From: Anaerolineaceae bacterium
Lineage (GTDB): Bacteria > Chloroflexota > Anaerolineae > Anaerolineales > Anaerolineaceae
Direction of reading: 5' to 3'
Assembly: GCA_003542325.1 (NCBI GenBank)
Contig: DPKV01000178.1
Span: 1-8,681 of the forward strand
Length of the DNA stretch: 8,681 nucleotides
Shown: positions 1 to 6,136 of the stretch, piece after piece
Layout: every line of letters begins with the position of its first letter
Position numbering within the stretch: position 1 is the stretch's first letter
Translations under genes and position numbers: made by a program
Notes under the pieces: model-generated
The model's database searches: none
Seen by the model: only the letters and a program-made list of their open reading frames with translations
What the model was told of the DNA's origin: nothing

Positions 1-605
1 GCGTTCAGGAAACAAGGGCGGGTTCCTGCGAATTGTTGGAGTGCATCGATTACATTGCCCATGATCTGCCCGGTTTCTTCGTCAAAATAGGTCGTGAACC
101 CATGAGCTTCGTTGGTCATAAACTGTACGCCATAAGCGTAGACGCCCAGGTGGTTAGTCATCAGCAGGGCATTCGAAACGCCCTGTTCGCTGAGATAGAG
201 ATATTCCAACGGTTTGGGCCAAAAGAGGTGGACTTCACCTGCGAGGATAGCTTCCGCTAAATGGGCGAAATCAGGAAAGATCAGATTTTCAATGGCATAA
301 CCGGTGTCTTCACTGATCAGGAAGGCGATATCTTCGGCTGCGTTAATGCTCTCAATAGCATCCTCTGAAAGAATATACCCGATGGTCACCGGGTTGCCCT
401 CCATGCCCAAAGGCGGGAGGGTGGGGGTTGGCGAGGGGCGCGGGGTTGGGGTGAGGATAGGGATTTCGGTTTGAACGGCTGTTTCCGTCAAAGTCGGCGC
501 AGTTTCGGTTGTTTTTGGGCTGCAAGCAGAGAAGATCAATCCACCGCAGAATAAAAGGACCAATATTAATGGCAAAAATAATTTGTTCCGGTTTGTTCTT
601 TTCAT
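1..605 (-). CDS. PhnD-like substrate-binding lipoprotein, partial (C-terminus beyond window)
   Basis: This is an exported lipoprotein that probably serves as the solute-binding part of an ABC transporter or a related sensor. It reads from the ATG at 605-603 with no stop before the window edge, giving 201 residues. Residues 1-27 form a lipoprotein signal peptide: a basic MKRTNRNK start, a hydrophobic core, then FSAC with Cys28 as the lipidation site. A Thr/Pro-rich linker follows (about residues 29-60, including TPTPRPSPTPT), as is common for surface lipoproteins of Gram-positive-like and Chloroflexota cells. From about residue 67 the pattern VTIGYILSEDA, then GYAIENL, HLAEAILAGEVHLFW and YLYLSEQG matches the first lobe of PhnD/phosphonate-type periplasmic binding proteins. 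The ligand cannot be told from sequence. It begins 4 bp after the lipM stop, with AAAGGA 9 nt upstream of its start, so it is probably co-transcribed with lipM although no functional link is obvious. Confidence 0.8.
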   Translation of the reverse strand, partial: MKRTNRNKLFLPLILVLLFCGGLIFSACSPKTTETAPTLTETAVQTEIPILTPTPRPSPTPTLPPLGMEGNPVTIGYILSEDAIESINAAEDIAFLISEDTGYAIENLIFPDFAHLAEAILAGEVHLFWPKPLEYLYLSEQGVSNALLMTNHLGVYAYGVQFMTNEAHGFTTYFDEETGQIMGNVIDALQQFAGTRPCFLN

Positions 606-609
606 GGGT

Positions 610-1437
610 TCAGATCCTTTGCGTCCAGGACGCATGCCCAAATTTCTGCTCCATCAATTCATCAGCCCTCAGTTTTTCAGCCGAAGTCAGTTCGCCGGGG
701 ATCAGGTCAAGGTTGAGTGTGGTTTGGAAGGCATTAATCCACGCTTCAGCAGCCTGAGTCCAGTCCGGGGACGTAATCCATTCGTTTTCAACTGTGGTGG
801 CGTGGGCCAGGAGGCGATCCTTTGCCCGCTCGCGGGCAGCATCATCTTCAAACTTAAGCGCCGTGATGATGCGAGTCAGGTCCCCGACAAGGGGAAGTGC
901 GCCATGCTGTAAGATTCCGCCCTGACGTCTGGCCTGTGCGGAACCGATGAGTTTCTTTCCATTGACGGTGATCTCGTAATTGGAGGGCACTTCAAAGCAG
1001 ACGGGGTTGAACCCGCCCCTGGATTCCTCCGGGGTTTTTTCGTTGGCTTCCGGTGAAAGGCCAATGAGCCGCAACGCTTCAAGCAGAGCTTCTGATAATC
1101 TCAGGTAGCTGTCCAAGACGCTCCCGGCCACCCTGGGATCGGTATCAGGGGCGATAACGGCATAAGTCAATTCATCCACATGCAGGATTGCCCGGCCTCC
1201 GGTTGGGCGGCGGACGATATCCCACCCCTTCGCAGCCAGCGCTTCGGAATCCACTTCCGAAAACGGCTGGGCATATCCCAATGACAGACAGGCCGGCTGC
1301 CAGGCGTACAGCCGTAGGGTGGGTTGTGAATTGCCGCTGCATACGCCTTCGAGAATCGCCTCATCCACGGCCATGTTCCAGGCTCCCCGGGATGGCGGAT
1401 GTTCGATCACGCGCCAGGTTGTCTTTGGATAACTCAT
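610..1437 (-). CDS. lipM: Octanoyltransferase LipM-like (lipoate/octanoate protein ligase family)
   Basis: This enzyme moves an octanoyl group from octanoyl-ACP to the lipoyl-domain lysine of target proteins such as GcvH, the first step of de novo lipoate assembly in the cytoplasm. The 275-residue product has the biotin/lipoate ligase fold: the RRPTGGRAILH signature at residues 76-86, Cys147 in the PVCFEVPSNYE segment (the place of the acyl-carrying Cys of LipM), and the lysine motif NGKKLIGSAQ at 159-168. B. subtilis LipM is about the same length. The extra C-terminal domain of true LplA ligases is missing, which favours LipM. A LipL-type amidotransferase or a short salvage ligase remains possible. 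The start has AAAAGG about 6 nt upstream (1446-1451). lipA lies about 0.5 kb away on the opposite strand, which supports the lipoate role. Confidence 0.87.
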   Translation of the reverse strand: MSYPKTTWRVIEHPPSRGAWNMAVDEAILEGVCSGNSQPTLRLYAWQPACLSLGYAQPFSEVDSEALAAKGWDIVRRPTGGRAILHVDELTYAVIAPDTDPRVAGSVLDSYLRLSEALLEALRLIGLSPEANEKTPEESRGGFNPVCFEVPSNYEITVNGKKLIGSAQARRQGGILQHGALPLVGDLTRIITALKFEDDAARERAKDRLLAHATTVENEWITSPDWTQAAEAWINAFQTTLNLDLIPGELTSAEKLRADELMEQKFGHASWTQRI

Positions 1438-1469
1438 AAGTGAACCTTTTTCAGTGTCCTTTGATCTCT

Positions 1470-1498
1470 TTTATACCACCTCGCAGGGATGTTGGGAA
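1470..1498 (-). promoter_or_regulatory. Candidate promoter for lipM
   Basis: On the minus strand TATAAA (1475-1470) lies 17 bp downstream of TTCCCA (1498-1493), which matches the -35 consensus at four of six positions. Initiation near 1463 would give a leader of about 25 nt carrying the AAAAGG ribosome site. The -35 is weak, so this is a candidate only. Confidence 0.35.
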
Positions 1499-1567
1499 TA
1501 ATTTTACCCAATAACACTCGATCGTCACAGGGCGAAGTAATTGTGCAACTTTTCTGTTGTTTTCCCG

Positions 1568-1573
1568 TATACT
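1568..1573 (+). promoter_or_regulatory. Candidate -10 box for the PspC-domain gene
   Basis: TATACT (1568-1573) lies 24 bp before the ATG at 1598. No convincing -35 stands at 16-18 bp. TTGTGC at 1541-1546 is 21 bp away, which is too far for a standard promoter. The site lies in the 160-bp region between the divergent lipM and PspC genes, where a plus-strand promoter is expected. Confidence 0.3.
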
Positions 1574-1597
1574 GAGATAAAGGAGTGTGATAAAAAC

Positions 1598-1798
1598 ATG
1601 GATGAACCAAGAAAATTATATCGAATCCCCGAACAAGGGATGATTGGTGGCGTTTGCGCCGGGCTGGGCGAGTATTTGCATGCGGATCCGACATTGATCC
1701 GTTTGTTATTCGTCCTGTTGTTTCTGGCTGGCACGTCCGGCGGCTGGGTCTATTTTATTATGTGGCTGGTCGTTCCGGTTAAACCGTCAAGTGAATAA
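1598..1798 (+). CDS. Small PspC-domain membrane protein
   Basis: This 66-residue protein consists of a single PspC domain. KLYRIPEQGMIGGVCAGLGE (about residues 7-26) is the family signature, followed by YLHADPTLIRLLFVLLFLAG and then WVYFIMWLVVP, which make the hydrophobic, membrane-embedded part (about residues 33-60). In enterobacteria PspC helps switch on the phage-shock envelope stress response. Stand-alone PspC domains in other phyla are widespread and mostly uncharacterised. The frame is open from 1541, but the ATG at 1598 is chosen because AAAGGAG (1579-1585) precedes it and the homologous region starts there. No pspA, pspB or pspF is visible nearby, so its placement between lipM and lipA gives no clear functional clue. 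Confidence 0.85.
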   Translation: MDEPRKLYRIPEQGMIGGVCAGLGEYLHADPTLIRLLFVLLFLAGTSGGWVYFIMWLVVPVKPSSE

Positions 1799-1834
1799 TT
1801 AAGCCCTGTTTGATAGATAAAACTTTACGTATTA

Positions 1835-1866
1835 ACATAGAGACGTTGCCCGCAACGTCTCTATGT
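1835..1866. repeat. Perfect 15-bp inverted repeat (palindromic element)
   Basis: ACATAGAGACGTTGC (1835-1849) is followed by CC and then its exact reverse complement (1852-1866). As RNA it would form a long, uninterrupted hairpin with a CCCG tetraloop. No T-tract follows on either strand (plus: CTATAATAAAAAT), so it is a poor intrinsic terminator by the usual rule, although it could still block or stabilise the end of the PspC transcript. The GAGACGTTGC/GCAACGTCTC core resembles, from memory, short palindromes dispersed in Chloroflexota and cyanobacterial genomes, which makes a repeat element the preferred reading. Confidence 0.7.
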
Positions 1867-1907
1867 CTATAATAAAAATCGAGAAAAATGAATTCGGGGT
1901 CAAGTCC

Positions 1908-1935
1908 TTGATATGTTTGCAGCCTGAAGTATAAT
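1908..1935 (+). promoter_or_regulatory. Sigma-70-type promoter of lipA
   Basis: TTGATA (1908-1913), a 16-bp spacer and a perfect TATAAT (1930-1935) make one of the two best promoters in the window. Initiation would fall near 1941-1943. The mRNA would then begin at about GUGGAGGAAC, with the Shine-Dalgarno sequence almost at its 5' end and a leader of only about 10 nt before the ATG at 1952. The -10 box overlaps the upstream in-frame ATG at 1934, so that codon cannot start translation of this transcript. Confidence 0.75.
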
Positions 1936-1951
1936 GGCTGGTGGAGGAACA

Positions 1952-2899
1952 ATGCCGATAAATCCGACCAGAGATAGAGTAAATCCAGAGAAGATCGATA
2001 CCACACCGCGCCGGCGGCCGTCATGGATCAGAGTCCAGGCACCCAGTGGTGAGGTTTATCAGAACCTGCAGCATCTAATGCGCAGTAAGTCGTTACACAC
2101 GGTCTGTGAAGAGGCCGGCTGTCCGAATATGGGGGAGTGCTGGGGCAGCGGGACGGCGACCTTCCTGATGCTGGGTGATGTTTGCACCCGCACCTGCGGC
2201 TTTTGTGATGTGAAACACGGCCGCCCGGAAATCATGGATTGGCTGGAACCGGAACGGGTGGCCCAGGCGGTCAGGAATATGAACCTCCAGCATGCGGTGA
2301 TCACCAGCGTCAATCGGGACGAACGCCGGGATGGCGGTGCGCCGATTTTTGCGATGGTCATCCACCGGATTCGGCAGCTCTTACCCGGATGCTCGGTTGA
2401 GGTTTTGGTCCCGGACTTTAAAGGCAGTCTGGAAGCGCTCAGGATCGTGATGGCAGCCCGGCCGGAGATCCTCAACCACAATGTTGAAACCGTGCCGAGA
2501 TTGTTCAAGCAGGTCCAGCCGCAGGACCGGTATGAGTGGTCTGAGATGATCCTGTCTCACGCACGGCGATTGGACCCGGATGTCCTGACCAAGTCCGGCA
2601 TTATGGTTGGTCTGGGTGAGACCTTTGAGGAAGTTCAGGAAACCATGCGCGACCTGCGGAGCTGGGGGGTGGATATCCTGACGATAGGGCAGTATTTGCA
2701 GCCCAGCCGGAAACACCTGCCGATCATGCGTTATTATGAGCCGGAGGAGTTTGAAGCGCTGAAAGCCTTTGGCCTTGATCTGGGATTTAAATGGGTGGAA
2801 AGCGCGCCCCTGGTGCGTTCTTCCTATCATGCCGGTGAACAGGTCAGAGCGCTCTCGGCTGTGCATAAGCAACTTTATTTTACAAAGCAGCATAAATAA
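1952..2899 (+). CDS. lipA: Lipoyl synthase (radical SAM)
   Basis: LipA inserts two sulfur atoms into the octanoyl chain on lipoyl domains, using two [4Fe-4S] clusters and S-adenosylmethionine. The 315-residue product has the auxiliary-cluster motif [12 protein letters not shown] (Cys52, 57, 63; CX4CX5C), the radical-SAM motif CTRTCGFC (Cys78, 82, 85; CX3CX2C), [36 protein letters not shown], and the C-terminal RSSY (289-292), whose Ser binds the auxiliary cluster in the family. All key residues are intact and the length is normal. The frame also has an ATG at 1934, but that lies in the promoter -10 box. The ATG at 1952 follows GGAGGA (1943-1948) by a short 3-4 nt and is preferred. Together with LipM it completes de novo lipoylation, so the cell probably has lipoyl enzymes such as the glycine cleavage system or 2-oxoacid dehydrogenases. 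Confidence 0.96.
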   Translation: MPINPTRDRVNPEKIDTTPRRRPSWIRVQAPSGEVYQNLQHLMRSKSLHTVCEEAGCPNMGECWGSGTATFLMLGDVCTRTCGFCDVKHGRPEIMDWLEPERVAQAVRNMNLQHAVITSVNRDERRDGGAPIFAMVIHRIRQLLPGCSVEVLVPDFKGSLEALRIVMAARPEILNHNVETVPRLFKQVQPQDRYEWSEMILSHARRLDPDVLTKSGIMVGLGETFEEVQETMRDLRSWGVDILTIGQYLQPSRKHLPIMRYYEPEEFEALKAFGLDLGFKWVESAPLVRSSYHAGEQVRALSAVHKQLYFTKQHK

Positions 2900-3011
2900 T
2901 TATTGGGGAAGCAGGGTTGTTTACTGCGTAAACATTTTTCTTTGAAAAAGGTTAGCAGATTCTGATGGCGCGAAGCGCTGGATGAGGTGATACTGCAAAC
3001 TGCTTTGTAAA
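2879..3011. repeat. 12-bp perfect inverted repeat spanning the lipA end
   Basis: TTTACAAAGCAG (2879-2890, in the last codons of lipA) is the exact reverse complement of CTGCTTTGTAAA (3000-3011), with 109 bp between. It could pair in the lipA 3' untranslated RNA and enclose the 2918-2939 hairpin and GCGCGAAGCGC, or it could be the ends of a very small element. Neither reading is proven. Confidence 0.4.
2918..2939 (+). terminator. Possible AT-rich intrinsic terminator after lipA
   Basis: TGTTTAC, loop TGC, GTAAACA (2918-2934) makes a 7-bp stem followed directly by TTTTT (2935-2939), starting 18 bp after the lipA stop. The place and T-tract fit a terminator. The stem is poor in G/C, so it may be leaky. 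Confidence 0.45.
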
Positions 3012-3023
3012 CAATTTTTACCA

Positions 3024-3051
3024 TTACCATTCAGGTAATTCGCTTTATATT
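3024..3051 (+). promoter_or_regulatory. Candidate distal promoter with an overlapping small palindrome
   Basis: TTACCA (3024-3029), a 16-bp spacer and TATATT (3046-3051) form a moderate promoter match. Its -35 lies inside the palindrome ATTACC-ATTCA-GGTAAT (3023-3039), which could be an operator or mere chance. Confidence 0.3.
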
Positions 3052-3090
3052 AAGGGCAATACCAACCGGGTGCTCCATTTGTCTTTTCTG

Positions 3091-3111
3091 ACACGCCATT
3101 TGGCGTGTTTT
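3091..3111 (+). terminator. Short hairpin with T-run upstream of the kinase gene
   Basis: ACACGCC, loop ATTT, GGCGTGT (3091-3108) forms a 7-bp GC-rich stem followed by TTT (3109-3111). It is a plausible second terminator for lipA read-through, or a leader structure for the next gene if transcription starts near 3058. The T-run is short. Confidence 0.4.
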
Positions 3112-3143
3112 GAGTTAAACAACGGAAAGTTCCCATGCAAGTA

Positions 3144-3152
3144 TGTTAAAAT
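3144..3152 (+). promoter_or_regulatory. Candidate extended -10 promoter of the kinase gene
   Basis: TGTTAAAAT (3144-3152) is an extended -10 (TG one base before TAAAAT) with no good -35, as extended -10 promoters tolerate. Initiation near 3159 would give a leader of about 20 nt that includes the AAAAGGAG ribosome site before the ATG at 3181. Confidence 0.4.
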
Positions 3153-3180
3153 AGGCCTAATACCAAAAGGAGATTACATT

Positions 3181-3666
3181 ATGGAGATCAAGAATATTCG
3201 GATCCAGAAACCGGAAGCCATTAATTTCATCCTGGGTCAATCTCATTTTATTAAAACCGTTGAGGACCTGCATGAAACACTGGTCGCGTCTGTGCCGGGC
3301 ATCAAGTTCGGTCTTGCCTTTTGTGAGGCCTCCGGTGAATGTCTGGTGCGATGGAGCGGCACGGACGACGCCATGATCGATCTTGCCCAGGAAAACGCTT
3401 CTGCGATTGGCGCAGGGCATTCCTTTATTATCTTCCTGGGCGAGGGCTTTTTCCCCATTAACGTATTGAACCAGGTTAAGCTGGTTCCGGAGGTGTGTCG
3501 CATTTATTGCGCCACAGCCAACAACACGGATGTGATCGTGATGGATGTGGGCGAGGGTCGGGCAATCCTCGGCGTCGCGGATGGCAAGCGACCGGAAGGT
3601 ATTGAAGATGAGGAAGGGATCGCCTGGCGGAAAAGTTTTCTCCGCATGATCGGTTACAAGCATTAA
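3181..3666 (+). CDS. Adenosine-specific kinase family protein (PF04008)
   Basis: This 161-residue protein matches the small 'adenosine-specific kinase' family along its whole length. Conserved stretches are IRIQKPEAINFILGQSHFIKT without gaps near the N-terminus, VPGIKFGLAFCEASG, LVRWSGTD, AIGAGHSFIIFL, FPINVLNQVK, PEVCRIYCATANNTDV, GRAILGVADGKRPEGIEDEE, and the closing RKSFLRMIGYKH. The family name comes from structural work on an archaeal member that bound adenosine. As far as I know, the in vivo substrate and reaction are not firmly established, and members are frequent in archaea and thermophilic or anaerobic bacteria. The ATG at 3181 follows AAAAGGAG by about 8 nt. An open frame extends upstream to 3070, but it crosses a hairpin and promoter and lacks family similarity. 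It could share a transcript with the gene at 3727, 60 bp downstream. Confidence 0.88.
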   Translation: MEIKNIRIQKPEAINFILGQSHFIKTVEDLHETLVASVPGIKFGLAFCEASGECLVRWSGTDDAMIDLAQENASAIGAGHSFIIFLGEGFFPINVLNQVKLVPEVCRIYCATANNTDVIVMDVGEGRAILGVADGKRPEGIEDEEGIAWRKSFLRMIGYKH

Positions 3667-3682
3667 GAACTTCCTGATTGAA

Positions 3683-3730
3683 ATGTTGTTATCCATTTGC
3701 CTACCCACCCGATATCGAGTTATCCAGTGA
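3683..3730 (+). CDS. Possible 15-codon leader ORF coupled to the ASKHA gene
   Basis: The 60-bp gap after the kinase gene contains ATG at 3683 and a 15-residue frame (MLLSICLPTRYRVIQ) whose TGA stop (3728-3730) overlaps the proposed GTG start of the next gene as GTGA. Such overlaps are typical of translational coupling, and the downstream start lacks a ribosome site of its own. No strong Shine-Dalgarno precedes this ATG either, so it may be chance. Confidence 0.2.
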   Translation: MLLSICLPTRYRVIQ

Positions 3731-5538
3731 ATGAATTTCGAATTGATTTTGAGCCGGTGGGGCGGCGCGTCTCCATTGGCCCCAATGAGACCTTGCTGTC
3801 TGCTGCCCAGCAGGCCGGGATTGCATTGACAGCCGTTTGCGGTGGGGTCGGCGTTTGCGGTGCGTGCAAGGTTCGTTTAGTCTCGGGTGAACTTTCACCC
3901 TTTACTGAAACCGAGAAGTCAGTCCTCCCGCCGGATGCCCTGGAGGAGGGTTGGCGGCTGGCTTGCCAGGCTTTTCCCCGCAGTGACCTGAAAATCGAGA
4001 TTCCGCCTGAATCCTTATCCAGTTCTCAGCGGCTGCAAACGGAAGGGATTGCGGGCGATCTATCCCTATCGCCAGCCGTTACCATTCAACCGTTTGAGAT
4101 TGCCAAACCGGACGCATCAGACCTGCGGGCTGATTGGGAGCGGTTTACTTCCACCTTCTCCAGGACTCTGGAAAACGATTGTGCGCCTTTGCCGGTCATG
4201 AGTCAATTCTCCAATCTGATGCGGGATGAGGATTGGCAGGGACAGGTCATTCACCATGAGAACGGCCAGATCGTTGGCTTTTTACCCAAAGGGAAAGCGG
4301 TCTATGGTTTGGCGGTGGATATTGGGACGACGAAGATGGCAGCCTATTTACTCAACCTCGAAACGGGAGAGATTGTTGCCAGAAAGGGTGAAATGAACCC
4401 CCAGATTGCCTTTGGGGAAGATGTGGTTGCCCGGATTGCCTATGCCAATCAGGGAGAATCGCATCGGTTCGAGTTGCAGAAAAAACTGACCGATAGCCTG
4501 AATGGCATGATAAGGGAATTATGTTATCAGGTAAGCGTTGATGTAAACCAGGTGTCGGACCTGGTGATTGTTGGCAACACCGCCATGCACCATTTTTTTG
4601 CGGGCCTTCCCGTTCGCCAACTGGGGCAGGCACCTTACGTTGCGGCGGTGGGGCAAGCCTTGTCCTTCCCTGCCAATTTGGTTGGGTTGGAAACTGCGCC
4701 GAATGCTCAAATTTACCTGCCGCCCAATATCGCCGGATATGTTGGTGCAGACCATGTGGCGATGCTGCTGGCCAGTGATATTTCTTCCCTCCCGGGGACT
4801 GCGGTTGCATTGGATATTGGTACGAACACGGAAATCAGCCTGTCCAAAGACGGGCGGCTGGTCAGTTGTTCCTGTGCCTCCGGGCCGGCGTTTGAAGGCG
4901 CGCATATCCACGCTGGGATGCGGGCGGTGCCGGGAGCGATTGAACGAGCCCGATTTTTCAACGGCGAATGGCATCTGGCAACAGTCGATGAAGAACCTCC
5001 GGTCGGAATTTGCGGATCAGGGGTCCTGGATATCGTCTCTGAACTATTGGTTAGCGGTCAGATCGATTCGGCAGGTCGGTTTACAGATCGTACTACCAGT
5101 CGCATCCCGTTCAAGGGCGGCGATGCGATTGAACTTGTCCCGGGTGAACGATCGGGTACCGGAAAACCGATCATCGTTACCCGTCAGGATATCCGGGAAA
5201 TCCAATTGGCAAAAGCCGCCATTCGGGCTGGCGTGGATGTTCTGTTATCTCACACGAACACACAGCCGGAAGAAATAAACCATTTCATCATCGCCGGCGC
5301 ATTTGGGACCTATCTGTCGCTGGAAAGTGCCATCCGGATTGGGATGTTCCCGGACCTTCCGAGGAAGCGGTTCCAGCAAATCGGTAACGCTGCGGGGACG
5401 GGTGCCAGGATGATGCTGCTTTCTATGCCGAGTCGGCGTTCTGCTGAGAAGCTATTGACCCGAACAATCTATATCGAATTAACGACAGATCCGGCATTCA
5501 CGGACCTGTATGTGGACGCGATCAGTTTTAATAGTTAG
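3727..5538 (+). CDS. [2Fe-2S] ferredoxin-ASKHA protein, RACo-like reductive activator (DUF4445)
   Basis: The family includes RACo/RamA-type activators, which use electrons and ATP to restore cob(II)alamin of corrinoid methyl-transfer proteins to the active Co(I) state. The N-terminal ferredoxin domain (about 1-95) binds [2Fe-2S] through Cys38, Cys44, Cys47 and Cys80 (CX5CX2C...C). A linker to about 190 follows. Then come actin/Hsp70-like (ASKHA) parts: GLAVDIGTTK (194-203), VIVGNTAMHH (280-289), ALDIGTNTEI (361-370), SGPAFEGAHI and GICGSGVLD (about 385-435), and IIAGAFGTYL (521-530). Length and order are normal (603 residues). The frame runs from 3697 (TTG). GTG at 3727 is chosen because the ferredoxin domain begins right after it, though no clear ribosome site precedes either codon. 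No corrinoid protein, methyltransferase or CO dehydrogenase gene lies in the window, so the partner is unknown. Two tandem TAG stops end it, 14 bp before the nitroreductase gene. Confidence 0.88.
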   Translation: MNEFRIDFEPVGRRVSIGPNETLLSAAQQAGIALTAVCGGVGVCGACKVRLVSGELSPFTETEKSVLPPDALEEGWRLACQAFPRSDLKIEIPPESLSSSQRLQTEGIAGDLSLSPAVTIQPFEIAKPDASDLRADWERFTSTFSRTLENDCAPLPVMSQFSNLMRDEDWQGQVIHHENGQIVGFLPKGKAVYGLAVDIGTTKMAAYLLNLETGEIVARKGEMNPQIAFGEDVVARIAYANQGESHRFELQKKLTDSLNGMIRELCYQVSVDVNQVSDLVIVGNTAMHHFFAGLPVRQLGQAPYVAAVGQALSFPANLVGLETAPNAQIYLPPNIAGYVGADHVAMLLASDISSLPGTAVALDIGTNTEISLSKDGRLVSCSCASGPAFEGAHIHAGMRAVPGAIERARFFNGEWHLATVDEEPPVGICGSGVLDIVSELLVSGQIDSAGRFTDRTTSRIPFKGGDAIELVPGERSGTGKPIIVTRQDIREIQLAKAAIRAGVDVLLSHTNTQPEEINHFIIAGAFGTYLSLESAIRIGMFPDLPRKRFQQIGNAAGTGARMMLLSMPSRRSAEKLLTRTIYIELTTDPAFTDLYVDAISFNS

Positions 5539-5552
5539 TAGAAGGAGCATTC

Positions 5553-6062
5553 ATGGACGCATTGGAAGCGATTTATACCCGCAGAAGTGTCAGATCATAC
5601 ACGCAGGAAGCGATTAGTGAGGATGACCTCCACGATTTATTAAAGGCCGGTATGCAGGCACCTTCCGCCCGCAACGAGCGGCCGTGGCATTTTGTCGTGA
5701 TTGATGACCCGGAAAAACTGCATGCTGTGCCTGAGTTCCATGCCCATGCCAAAATGCTTTTTGAAGCGCCGATGGCAATTTTGGTTTGCTCCGATCGAAA
5801 ATTAGAGTCAAAGCGAGCAGCCTGGCTTCAGGACTGCTCGGCTGCTGCTGAGAATATTTTACTGGCGGCGCATGCCAAAGGGTTGGGAGGCGTCTGGATT
5901 GGGATTTTCCCTGATTCTGAGCGTGTTTCTGGGATGCAGGAGCTTCTGGCAATGCCAAAGGACATCCGGCCCGTCGCGCTCATCGCTCTCGGTCATCCCG
6001 CGGAAAATCCGGAACCGATCGATCGATACGAACCGGAACGGGTACACTTCAATCAGTGGTAG
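5553..6062 (+). CDS. Nitroreductase family FMN oxidoreductase
   Basis: This small flavoprotein (169 residues) of the nitroreductase fold probably uses FMN and NAD(P)H to reduce an unidentified electron acceptor in the cytoplasm. The N-terminal IYTRRSVRSY is the classic phosphate-binding start of the family, PSARNERPWHFVVI is the second FMN-contact stretch, and AAENILLAAHAKGLGGVWIG is the conserved C-terminal helix and flavin segment. Members of this family act as homodimers. The length fits the short ferredoxin-like-cluster-free nitroreductases of anaerobes. It is too short and lacks the features expected for BluB, the flavin-cannibalising enzyme of B12 ligand synthesis. The start has GAAGGAG (5541-5547) 5 nt upstream. 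It sits 14 bp after the RACo-like gene and is followed by a strong terminator, so the two probably form the end of one operon. A redox partnership is an inference. Confidence 0.9.
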   Translation: MDALEAIYTRRSVRSYTQEAISEDDLHDLLKAGMQAPSARNERPWHFVVIDDPEKLHAVPEFHAHAKMLFEAPMAILVCSDRKLESKRAAWLQDCSAAAENILLAAHAKGLGGVWIGIFPDSERVSGMQELLAMPKDIRPVALIALGHPAENPEPIDRYEPERVHFNQW

Positions 6063-6078
6063 AATAGGATTCGATTAC

Positions 6079-6104
6079 AAAAGCCAGGGGCGCCTGGCTT
6101 TTTT
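6079..6104 (+). terminator. Strong intrinsic terminator after the nitroreductase gene
   Basis: AAAAGCCAGG (6079-6088), loop GGCG, CCTGGCTTTT (6093-6102) gives a 10-bp stem with a GC-rich core and a run of six T (6099-6104), 16 bp after the stop codon. It ends the plus-strand cluster. Confidence 0.9.
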
Positions 6105-6136
6105 GTTGGATTAACACCAAATAACGAGGACTCCCA

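Larger units (their letters stand above)
2900..3180. other. Structured intergenic region between lipA and the adenosine-specific kinase gene
   Basis: This 281-bp gap has no convincing gene. It holds two hairpins that could end lipA transcription (2918-2939 and 3091-3111), the right arm of a 12-bp inverted repeat (3000-3011) whose left arm is inside the end of lipA, a small palindrome ATTACC-5-GGTAAT (3023-3039), and two candidate promoters for the next gene. No riboswitch class was recognised. Confidence 0.6.

Noticed and set aside
1835..1866. Palindrome as a standard intrinsic terminator
   Set aside because: No T-tract follows on either strand; it is reported as a repeat instead.
3070..3180. 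37-residue N-terminal extension of the adenosine-specific kinase
   Set aside because: The extension crosses a hairpin and the extended -10 promoter, and has no ribosome site. The ATG at 3181 has AAAAGGAG and begins exactly where family similarity begins.
3157..3708. 183-codon minus-strand open frame opposite the adenosine-specific kinase gene
   Set aside because: It is antisense to a gene with full-length family similarity, has no recognisable domain, and no ribosome site supports its start.
4568..5278. 236-codon plus-strand frame within the ASKHA gene
   Set aside because: It is a shifted frame of the ASKHA gene, whose ASKHA motifs are continuous in the main frame; the shadow product is rich in Arg, Trp and Cys and has no family pattern.
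5997..6030. GATCGATCGAT repeat inside the nitroreductase gene
   Set aside because: A short chance palindrome within clear coding sequence (PIDRYEPE), with no sign of function.
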